Of a DNA stretch of 64,000 nucleotides, positions 56,584 to 64,000 are shown in pieces. Numbering within the stretch: the first letter of the stretch is position 1; every line of letters begins with the position of its first letter. The stretch is taken from contig FTLJ01000330.1 in NCBI GenBank assembly GCA_900155495.1, positions 48,272 through 112,271 on the forward strand. Direction: 5' to 3'. This DNA comes from Porogramme epimiltina (Eukaryota; Basidiomycota; Agaricomycetes; Polyporales; Polyporaceae). The notes under the pieces are model-generated. The model ran no database searches and was not told where the DNA came from. It worked only from the letters and a program-made list of their open reading frames with translations. The translations under genes and the position numbers were made by a program.

Positions 56584-57283
56584 TCAGCACCGGCCGGGGG
56601 TTTCTTTTCTTTTCATTAGCCTTATAGGCACTGCGCGCGGTGGGAGAGCAGGGGTCTTTGGCACTTTGGCTGCGTCTACGCCGCGATTCTGCCGTGCCCG
56701 CAAGAGCAGGACGATAGACACAGACGCCGGCGTGGAGGGGGTGACGTCTTCGAAGCGCAATTCCTCCGCATGCAAGTGCAGCGCTCTCGATCACGGGGTG
56801 GGAGTGTAGGTAACGGACTTACGTGGCGCGACATGATGAGCTTCGCCATAGACATTGGGGCTCGTGATTCATACGTGTGTGTAATAGCTGGGGGATGGTC
56901 GAGGTCCCCCGAGTGAGTCAAGGGCGAAGGGAGGAGCAGAGGAGAGACGAGGACAGACCTATCCGTGGGGAACGTGAAACCTGCCAATCCATCCTCGTTA
57001 GCTCTGTCCCTCCTACGTATCCCTGAGGCTCCTGAGGCTCGTCCTCGCCGATGAGAGTGTCGATAGAAAAGGACACAGGAAGGCCGGACCAGGTCCAGAG
57101 CGGCTGCTTGCCGGAAGTGAGGCTGCTCATGGCGTCCGGGGGCGGGGCGTCGACGACGGGCTCGACGCGGTGGGCCAGGCGGTGGAGGGAGCCGGAGCCG
57201 ACGCAGAGGACGGCGAGGACCGAGGTGAGGAAGGAGAAGACGGAGAGGAGCTGGAGGACGGAGAGCGAGAGAAAATCGCTCAT
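56584..57283 (-). CDS. Membrane-anchored hypothetical protein (189 aa)
   Basis: Exons 57283-56959, 56887-56823 and 56763-56584 fit in phase. The N-terminus MSDFLSLSVLQLLSVFSFLTSVLAVLCVG is a long hydrophobic segment without an obvious cleavage site, so probably a membrane anchor. Next come LHRLAHRVEPVVDAPPPD, then PLWTWSGLPVSFSIDTL, an acidic turn (GEDEPQEPQG), APMSMAKLIMSRH at the exon 2/3 border, and a basic tail (PPRAVPIRLMKRKETP). I do not recognise a family. The GC-rich upstream sequence keeps the frame open for 161 further codons, but that part is compositionally biased and unlikely to be translated. Confidence 0.6.
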
Positions 57284-58629
57284 GGTCGTCGATGGCCGGG
57301 GGCGGGGGGATACCGGGTGGGCCTGCGTCGGCAGCAGCTGGGCGGGGGGCAGCTCAGCGGCGAGGGCGAACGCGGCGGGAGGCAGGAGGGGCGGGCTCAA
57401 GGGAGTCGGTGGACGTCGGGGAGAGAGCGCAAAGGACCCGGGCGCGGACGGCCTCTCCCTGTGTGCCCTGCCCTCGCGCTTGACGCGGGCCGTGCGAGGA
57501 GGCCCTTGTCCCGGGCCTGCGTCCGTTGCCATCTTGCCGAGCCCCCTCCCACCGGCCATCCCCGCCACCGCCTTGCTCTCTCCCCAGACCGTCGTTGCTG
57601 TTCTGCTCGTCGCCATCGTCCTGTTTGTCGTTTCTCCGTGATGGTAGCCAGTCAAGGGTGTGCAGCACTTGCGCAGACGCACTCCAAACACGCTCTTTGT
57701 GCCACTCTTCATTCCACACATTGGGTCTCCATGGCATGCTGAGGAGTCGCCACGGTGTGCTCGCATTAATTCACCGGTCGCCGTGTGGAATGCTGATAAA
57801 TATATAATCTCTCCAGCTCCCTGGAAACGGCAAGGCGCCAGCCAGCCTAACGGCGCAGTATATTCGTATCCGAAAGAGGAAATGAAGAATCAAGATTGTA
57901 TACCCGCCCTTTACTCTACAACGTCGAACAGAAGTAAAGCTATGGTAGATCACATCTCTTTCTTTTCTTCCATGCCCACCACGGTGACACATTATCCGGC
58001 AGGTACTCTCCTGAGTCTCCTCAGCGTTCCCATCCCGGTATCTCGCCATTCCGGGTTTCTACATCACGTGCGCGTGAGTACACATCCCACCAATTGAGTC
58101 CATTCTAGCACTTACTCACGAATGAATATCCACATACGTCCAGCGATTTCTGGCTGGAGCTCATAGGAGTGCAAGACGCTCAGCGTACATCGGCTATCCG
58201 TGCACGATTTGATCGAGGGCTGGATGGCGGCAGCGACGTTTGCTGTCCTATTCAGGCAAAACCCTCGTGGCGGGGCACTCTTCGGTTCTGCCAGCTTCTG
58301 TACGCATGCACCTACGCACTGTGGTTTAGAGAGTCAGTGCACTACATCTCCGGGTGCGTGAACTGATAAGAATGCATTCTTGACCGGTGGACTCAGTACC
58401 ACATATAGCGTTGTACCTAAGTCACGCTGTCAAAATGGGGATGGCCTGTTTCCCGCAAGGGGCGCAAATGACTCGGTGTGTGAGGGTTCTTCATAGCAGC
58501 GTCTTCGATGGTCCACCACCCTAACACGTTGGGGCAGGACACCTTGGATTGCGGCTGACAGCCCCCTGGGCTCCATCTTCAAGTTCGTGTCCGCTGCTCA
58601 AGGACGCGAGATCGCGAGGCCCGTTGGCC
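57284..58629. other. Intergenic with start of duplicated K-type promoter DNA
   Basis: 57284-58230 shows nothing recognisable. From about 58240 the sequence resembles the region upstream of K7, including the 20-bp element CGCAAATGACTCGGTGTGTG at 58463-58482. It leads into the relic that follows. Confidence 0.5.
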
Positions 58630-58870
58630 GTACATGCATATAAATCTCGAATATGTACGGTTCCTCTCCAATCTCCTCTATAGCAAATCCGCGTCATGTC
58701 CACACCATCCGCCTATGGTTCCTTCATGTCTATCGAAATCCTCGGACGTTGAAGACCTAGCGATCACGCCGGACCCAGCAGATCCCTCCCCTTGTGATCA
58801 TCCATGCCGACAAGGCAACATCTTCATTATCGCTGTAAGGATGGAGACCAGGACGGACTTGTAATTGCTT
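58630..58870 (+). pseudogene. 5' relic of a kinase-like gene (K7/K3 type)
   Basis: A TATA box (tatcgcatgcatataaatctcg type; TATAAA 58639-58644) and leader match those of K7. They are followed by ATGTCCACACC, then a deletion, and a block encoding SCLSKSSDVEDLAITPDP, which corresponds to PGLSKPSDVVDDLAVTLSQ of K7 (about residues 110-128). Similarity ends near 58825, and the kinase fold is absent. This is a promoter-plus-N-terminus fragment left by an incomplete third duplication or a deletion. Confidence 0.65.
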
Positions 58871-59620
58871 GTTTTCCGTTGTAGGCAAGTTTCCATGTGT
58901 GTAAGTGTCGTGAGTGCAATCTGGTACTGACTCACCAATAGTTATCCTTCTGCGCTTGACAGGCCCGAACGGACGTGGTCAGAAGCACAGCAATTATAAG
59001 TATAAAGGAAATACATATCAATTCAATCGAGCACTCAGGGATAACGGCCACAATGCTCCTCGCCGTATTTACGCAAAGTTGGACCCCTTGCACTCGCCAA
59101 TTTCTTTACGTGTGCATCTACATGCATATCGTGGTTTATGCCGCCGTCGTACTTCGGCTCTGGGTGGGTGGGGTACCAGGAACACGTTTTTGCGCGATGG
59201 CTGACTACTACGTAAAGCATGGTCGACTAAATTTCCAAATTAGGGTTTGCGTACTTTCCATAGGAGGCGCAGATGACTAGGTGTGTGAGTGCCCTGGGTG
59301 CCGAGGCTTCCGACACCACATCGCCTTCAACACGCTGACGAGGGCGAGCCTTACAGGGATATTATTACACTAGACGAAGGCATCTGAGACAGCGGGGAGA
59401 AGCAGTCAATTGTCGATTAAATTGTAGCTCACCTTCCGGGTGCCCCTCGTCGCGGAGAAGCGGCGGCACGATGCCCCCATCCCGCCATTGGCAGACATCT
59501 GGGCTCCATGTACTTTTACGTCGCTCAGGGATGCGAGACAATGCCCGTCATCCGCGCATGCATATAAATCTCGAGTATGTGCCATCCTCTCCAATCCCTC
59601 CTTTATCTCAACTTCCCGTC
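58871..59620 (+). promoter_or_regulatory. Upstream region of K7 with TATA box 59563-59569
   Basis: TATAAAT lies 52-58 bp before the ATG at 59621. The 20-bp element copy (CGCAGATGACTAGGTGTGTG) is at 59268-59287. From about 59030 on, the stretch is the mirror of 27138-27745. No gene before it. Confidence 0.6.
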
Positions 59621-61444
59621 ATGTCCACAGCCGTTGAGGTCTCGCTTATGAATCCTATGGCCGCTGAACCTGCTCCATCGTGTTCAGCCGAGAAACCAAC
59701 AGCCTTCCTCACACCGCCGACACTTCCCATCCCATTGTGCCAGGGGAAGAGCAGCAAGACGACGCTGGAAACCGCGTTCATCGTCAACATCAAATCCCTC
59801 GCCTCTAATGCCGCAGACGCCATTGCTCTCGAGAGTACTCCCAGCGAACACAACCCCGATTCGTCCCCATCGCCACCCGATCGAACCCTCTCCCCTCTAC
59901 ACATCGACGGCTGTGTCGCAGAGGATGGCGGTATCGCTGACGCTGTCGAGACACCGGTCGTTCCTCCTGGTCTATCAAAGCCTTCAGATGTAGTCGACGA
60001 CTTAGCCGTCACACTGTCACAGGCTGCAGACCCCATTCCGTGTGGTGAGCCATATCCCCAGGCTCACAGTCAATCATTCAAGTCCACACCTGCGGCCGAG
60101 GCAGCGCAAGTCCAGCACCCACTGCTGGACGTGGACGAGAGCGTGTTCGAGCACGACCTCAGCTGCTTCTCGCTTGATGGGGTGGACCCTCTGGAAACGT
60201 TCATCCCACCGGACCTCCTCCCGGATGAACTCATCGTGCACGACCTCGATAACATCACCAACCGGTGTCCCACTAACGTTCCCGACAGCCGAACTAAGCA
60301 TAGGGCAGACGTTCCTGTACGCTACGTCCGCGTGCGTCCGGATCCGGAGCCAGAGTCTTCTATCCCTTCCGGGTCGGGAACAGATCCCAAGACTCAGCCT
60401 GAGGACAAGGAAGAAGGAAACGGCGGCGGGAAGGAAGACTCGGACGGAGAAGGAGACGGGTCCTGCAAAGCGGAACCAACCACATTCTCCCCCCCAACCC
60501 AGTCACACATCGCGCACCTCTACCTGAGCGCCTCCAACAAGCTCGGATCGGGCCACCACTCCACCGTCTTCCGCGCCGCCCTCCGGCTCCGGCTCAACCC
60601 TGTCCTCAGCCCTGACACCAAAGACGACGGGAATGCGCTCGAGTGGCGCACGGTGAGCGTCGCGGCGAAAGTTGCGGCTGCAAGGTGCGGCGCACATGCG
60701 ATGATCATCAATGAATCGAGGATCTACGAAGGATTCCCGCACGAGCTCATGGAGGACACCATTCGCGTGGCCGACAGTGATCCCCCAGCGGCAGAGTCGG
60801 ACGAGGTAGATAATGTCGTCGAGGCTTCACTGGCCTTGTCGGGTGAGCCCTTATCTGACGGTGTCGAGCACAAGGGCGAGGGCGGAGACTCGTGCGTGGA
60901 TGGAGTCAACTCGACCACTACAGAACGCGTTGAAGAGCACCTGCCCGCGATCGTGCCCAAGTTTTTCGGGTACTATTGTGCGATGGGAGAAGACGGCCAT
61001 ACGATCATGCAGCACCACGACGATTGTGACAAGGACAGCCAGTGCGACGTGGACTGGCCGACGCGCATCCTCCTCCTCGAGGAGTGCGGCACTACTATGG
61101 AGTACGAGGACCAAAAGCCCTCGGACGCGCAGATGTACGCCCCGCGCCCCTTCTTTGTCGGCTCTCGTGCGTGCTCACAGACGCTTCCTGCTCGTAGAGT
61201 CGCACTAGTGAAGCGGCTGCACGCCGCTGGGTACACGAATCGCTCGATGTACCTGCGCAACATGCTCGTGCAGCCGGGCCCACTGAGCATGCCGCGCTCG
61301 GAGCGCACGATGGAGAGGCCGAGCTTCAGGCTCATCGATTTTGGGCGGGCTGTGTCGCGGCAGTCGCACGGGTCCGGGTTTAAGTCTATGTGCGAGCTTG
61401 ACTTAACCGAAGCGGTGGATTCGTTATGGCCGTTAGGAAGATGA
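59621..61444 (+). CDS. Kinase-like protein K7 (putative pseudokinase, 586 aa)
   Basis: Exons 59621-61134 and 61198-61444. The start MSTAVEVSLMNPMA sits 52 bp after a TATA box. Family blocks: FEHDLSCFSLDGVDPLETF, PDLLPDELIVHDLDNIT, VRYVRVRPD, glycine loop NKLGSGHHSTVFRA, VSVAAKVA, AHAMIINESRIYEGFP, PAIVPKFFGYYCAM and ILLLEECGTTM. The catalytic loop is AAGYTNRSMYLRNMLV (NRS for HGD), then LIDFGRAVS. The intron (61135-61197, GTACGC...TCGTAG) is 63 nt and has no in-frame stop, so an unspliced reading of 607 aa is also open. Exon 1 ends AT where paralogues have AG, and ECF after the junction is changed to VAL. The gene is probably functional but has drifted from its mirror K3. Confidence 0.84.
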   Translation: MSTAVEVSLMNPMAAEPAPSCSAEKPTAFLTPPTLPIPLCQGKSSKTTLETAFIVNIKSLASNAADAIALESTPSEHNPDSSPSPPDRTLSPLHIDGCVAEDGGIADAVETPVVPPGLSKPSDVVDDLAVTLSQAADPIPCGEPYPQAHSQSFKSTPAAEAAQVQHPLLDVDESVFEHDLSCFSLDGVDPLETFIPPDLLPDELIVHDLDNITNRCPTNVPDSRTKHRADVPVRYVRVRPDPEPESSIPSGSGTDPKTQPEDKEEGNGGGKEDSDGEGDGSCKAEPTTFSPPTQSHIAHLYLSASNKLGSGHHSTVFRAALRLRLNPVLSPDTKDDGNALEWRTVSVAAKVAAARCGAHAMIINESRIYEGFPHELMEDTIRVADSDPPAAESDEVDNVVEASLALSGEPLSDGVEHKGEGGDSCVDGVNSTTTERVEEHLPAIVPKFFGYYCAMGEDGHTIMQHHDDCDKDSQCDVDWPTRILLLEECGTTMEYEDQKPSDAQMYAPRPFFVGSRACSQTLPARRVALVKRLHAAGYTNRSMYLRNMLVQPGPLSMPRSERTMERPSFRLIDFGRAVSRQSHGSGFKSMCELDLTEAVDSLWPLGR

Positions 61445-62521
61445 AATAGGGCAAGCGTGCGGACTTTTTGTATGGATCGTAAACTGATTTGTAACGACTC
61501 GTTTTTACTTCGCGGGCATCAGCTCTTTGCGCTACTACGGCTTCGTGAGGGTGAGCAGGTACTTTGATGATACATTCAGGTGTACGAACCATTCGCGCCA
61601 TGACTACTTACTAGTGAGGCATCAGCAGTGGCGATGATGCCTGGATGTACAAACCGGAAAGCGACGTCGACGTCACCACCTTTGGCGCCCATGCCACGCA
61701 AACGGTGGCGCTGATCAAATGGCTCGAATGTTCTCTCCAATTTCTTTCTACTGTCTTCGATATCGATGCTGTTCCCAACACGCGAATCAGTCCTGGTGAG
61801 GACTCTGTTGCTTGTTTTCGTTATCGCCCTTCAGCGTACCCTACACCCTTTGAACGCCACATCGTAAACCGTTGACCTTCGATGCTGACAAGTGGCACTC
61901 TAGATCCGGGATATGGATAAGTATGACCTATCCTTCGCTGGTATCCCGTTGAGGATACGCCATACAACGCCCTTTGCACGTGCTTACACTCACGGTAACC
62001 ACGCCCTCCATTTCCGCGTACTCAAAGGTGCTCGGACTGGTTGGAACCTTATTGACGCTAGCCGGAAGTCCGACCACCCTGCGTATCTCGACTGGGTATT
62101 TTCCCTGAACGGACTTCCATACCTTCTTCAGGCAGTGCAAATGACTCGGTGTGTGAATTCGCTTTGTGGCGAGACCCTCGATTTTGCCTGGCATTAACAT
62201 GCTGTGACTTAAAGCTAGCCCTTCTGCGTAGGGTGCCTCTGATCCGATCGATATACTCGACAATGGCGCTCGGGACAATAGGGACATCGACAGCAACCGT
62301 CCCTTAGATTGTCGTGCACTCGCCGCGACCCCCGTTTACCCGGCGGAATCGATGCGGAGAAAGCTTTGGTAACTGGCCAGCCCACGTGTGGGGGGCATAT
62401 TGCTCGTCGATCGTGAACCACAATGTCCGTGGTGGTCTGGCTAGAGTCATGAACGTATATATACGCTCGAGGTGCGTGCTCATTCCCTCTGGCTTCCTAT
62501 CTACCTCTCACGCCTCTTGCT
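61445..62521 (+). promoter_or_regulatory. K7-K8 spacer and K8 promoter
   Basis: Mirror of 24179-25261. Contains TGCAAATGACTCGGTGTGTG at 62136-62155 and the TATA-type palindrome gtatatatac at 62455-62464, 58-67 bp upstream of the K8 ATG. No gene in between. Confidence 0.6.
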
Positions 62522-64000
62522 ATGTCAACAGCTACAATGTCGTCTATGGTCAACGAAACGATTGCTGAGAAACCAGCGGCTTCACTTACGCCCCCGGCGG
62601 CTCACATACCATTATGCGATGCGAAGGAGGACAAGGTCACCCCAGATTCAACATTCGTCGTTGACATCAACCCCCATGCCTCCGAGGAATCCGATCTCAG
62701 TGAGCGCCACTCTGATCCTTCCCCCTCCTTGTCCGAAAGACCACTCTCCTCTCCCCTTCCCGACGTCTGCTCCACCAATTCGAGTGATGTCAAGAGAGAT
62801 GTAGACGTCGGTAACGCCCCAATCGAACCTCCTGGCCTACAAATGCCTTCGGCGGATCCTATCAATTGCCCAGCTGTCGAAGCGCTCCCAGCAACGGAGA
62901 CGTCCCCGCCACCGGAGGTAACGTCTACAAACACAGCTGTATCTTCACAGGTACACGATGCCCTCCTGGATATCGAACCCAGCGTGTTCGAGCACGACCT
63001 CAGCCGCTTCTCGCTCGACGGGGTATCCCCGCTGGACATGTTCATCCCACCAGACCTCTTCCCGGAGGACATCCTCGTGCACGACCTCGACAATATCACG
63101 AAGTGGTGCCCCCTCAACGAACGTGGATTAAATGTGCCAAAGCATAAGAAACCCAAGACAGACGTACCTGTGCGCTATGTTCGGGTCTATCCAGACCCTT
63201 ACTCACCATTGATGGCAATCCCGGACGCCGAGAAGGAAGAGGGAGAGGATCTCGGAGCGCACACGAGCACATCCCGGGACCCACCTCGGCGCATTGCGCA
63301 CTTGTATCTGCGGCACGCCAATTCCCTTGGTACGGGAAACCATTCGTGCGTGTATCGCGCCCCGCTCCGGCTCCGTCTTGACCCCAACTCCTCTGTCGAG
63401 GGAGAGGATCAGGACGGAGGGGAGGTGAGAGGATGGCGCACGGTCAGCGTTGCCGCTAAGACGACTGACGCAGTGTGCGGTGCACACCAGATGCTCCACC
63501 GTGAGGCAAGGGCATATGACACATTCCCACTGGAGTTCATGCAGGATCGGGTGCAGCTTCGCTCTGCACCCTCCCATGATCCCTTGCTGACCCGTTCGAA
63601 AGCTGTGGGGGACACGAGCGGGGTAGGGTTGACCCCGTACGAAGCCTCGCTGGGCGCCCCGCTGCCGTACATGCATGTCAATGATGAAGTCGTGTCGGAA
63701 AGCGTGCAGCTCCCCGCACTCGTGCCTAAGTTCTTCGGGTACTACTGTCCTGCGGATGCCAATGGCCAACGGATTGGCCGTTTTTACCATGAATGGTGTA
63801 ACATGGATGACACATGCCCCGTGAAGTGGCCAAAGCGTCTCCTTCTTGTCGAAGAGTGTGGTAAGGCTGTCACTCCAGTGACTCCACGCACTCTCTCACG
63901 TGAGCACAGGTACGTCCTCATCGGGTCAACCTTGGATATTTTTCAACCTGATATTTATATATGGCCCCAGGGAAGAGTGCTTCTCGCTCGTCAAGCGCTT
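62522..64000 (+). CDS. Kinase-like protein K8 (putative pseudokinase), 3' end outside window
   Basis: Exon 1 is 62522-63909 and exon 2 starts at 63971; the window ends 30 bases into it. Start MSTATMSSMVNETIAEKPAA. The frame is open throughout exon 1, with FVVDINPHASEESDLSE, FIPPDLFPEDILVHDLDNIT, VRYVRVYPD, NSLGTGNHSCVYRAPL, VSVAAKTTDAVCGAHQMLH, PALVPKFFGYYCP and RLLLVEECGKAV. Then AG|G and ECFSLVKR. It is a near twin of K2 on the opposite strand, with a few amino-acid changes and a few extra residues near the N-terminus. The catalytic loop lies beyond the window; by analogy with K2 it is expected to read NGS. Confidence 0.85.
   Translation, partial: MSTATMSSMVNETIAEKPAASLTPPAAHIPLCDAKEDKVTPDSTFVVDINPHASEESDLSERHSDPSPSLSERPLSSPLPDVCSTNSSDVKRDVDVGNAPIEPPGLQMPSADPINCPAVEALPATETSPPPEVTSTNTAVSSQVHDALLDIEPSVFEHDLSRFSLDGVSPLDMFIPPDLFPEDILVHDLDNITKWCPLNERGLNVPKHKKPKTDVPVRYVRVYPDPYSPLMAIPDAEKEEGEDLGAHTSTSRDPPRRIAHLYLRHANSLGTGNHSCVYRAPLRLRLDPNSSVEGEDQDGGEVRGWRTVSVAAKTTDAVCGAHQMLHREARAYDTFPLEFMQDRVQLRSAPSHDPLLTRSKAVGDTSGVGLTPYEASLGAPLPYMHVNDEVVSESVQLPALVPKFFGYYCPADANGQRIGRFYHEWCNMDDTCPVKWPKRLLLVEECGKAVTPVTPRTLSREHRYVLIGSTLDIFQPDIYIWPQGRVLLARQAL

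Larger units (their letters stand above)
59030..64000. repeat. Right arm of the inverted segmental duplication (truncated by window end)
   Basis: Reverse-complement homology to 22745-27745, with gene order K7 then K8 mirroring K3 then K2. Coding regions are better conserved than spacers. The arm continues past position 64000, where the last bases still match K2 exon 2. Confidence 0.88.

Noticed and set aside
62602..63790. Minus-strand frames opposite K8
   Set aside because: The same shadows occur opposite K2. The plus-strand K8 frame is continuous with all family motifs.
1..64000. tRNA, rRNA, CRISPR arrays and autonomous transposons
   Set aside because: No regularly spaced short repeats, no tRNA-like B-box plus cloverleaf, and no transposase, reverse transcriptase or integrase motifs were seen in any frame inspected.

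Overview
The window is fungal nuclear DNA, most likely from an Agaricomycete and probably a polypore-type basidiomycete. Genes are dense and cut by many 50-70 nt GT-AG introns. Products include a UVE1 UV-damage endonuclease, MIC10, an OCRL-type phosphatase, a Cyp40 cyclophilin, and protein families I know mainly from mushroom-forming fungi. There are no bacterial or viral genes, no rRNA, and no tRNA that I could find. Spliced models below were built by hand from splice sites, reading phase and family motifs. Exon coordinates are inferences unless stated otherwise.

Layout. (1) 1-8.8 kb: a degenerate tandem array of about 4-kb units. It carries two Ser/His/Gly-rich two-exon genes, three copies (two broken) of a small secreted-protein gene, and an amidase C-terminal relic. 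(2) 10.2-11.5 kb: a nine-exon secreted/surface protein. (3) 12.0-14.4 kb: three tandem intronless paralogues of unknown function, then an APH-type phosphotransferase (14.9-16.0 kb). (4) 16.2-19.8 kb: UVE1, a divergent small membrane protein, and MIC10. (5) 20.1-27.1 kb: three kinase-like genes on the minus strand. (6) 28.2-46.7 kb: a mostly single-copy block with an unknown 280-aa protein, an Stf2-like protein, a 24-exon OCRL/INPP5B-type phosphatase-RhoGAP, a tiny Zn2Cys6 protein, an arrestin-like protein and Cyp40. (7) 47.8-57.3 kb: a 94-aa conserved protein, three more divergent kinase-like genes, and a 189-aa membrane-anchored protein. (8) 58.6-64.0 kb: a kinase-like relic and two intact kinase-like genes on the plus strand. 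These mirror region 5 as a large inverted duplication, and the last gene runs off the window.

The most striking content is the kinase-like family: eight genes plus one relic. All share one phase-2 intron at the same place, a conserved N-terminal PD-L-V-D motif block, a glycine loop, a VAAK-type lysine and usually a DFG. In every member the Asp of the catalytic loop (HGD in active APH-type kinases) is replaced by Ser or Ala. This looks like a lineage-specific, expanding pseudokinase family. The neighbouring APH gene at 14.9 kb keeps HGD and gives an internal contrast. The housekeeping genes in between look unrelated to it in function.
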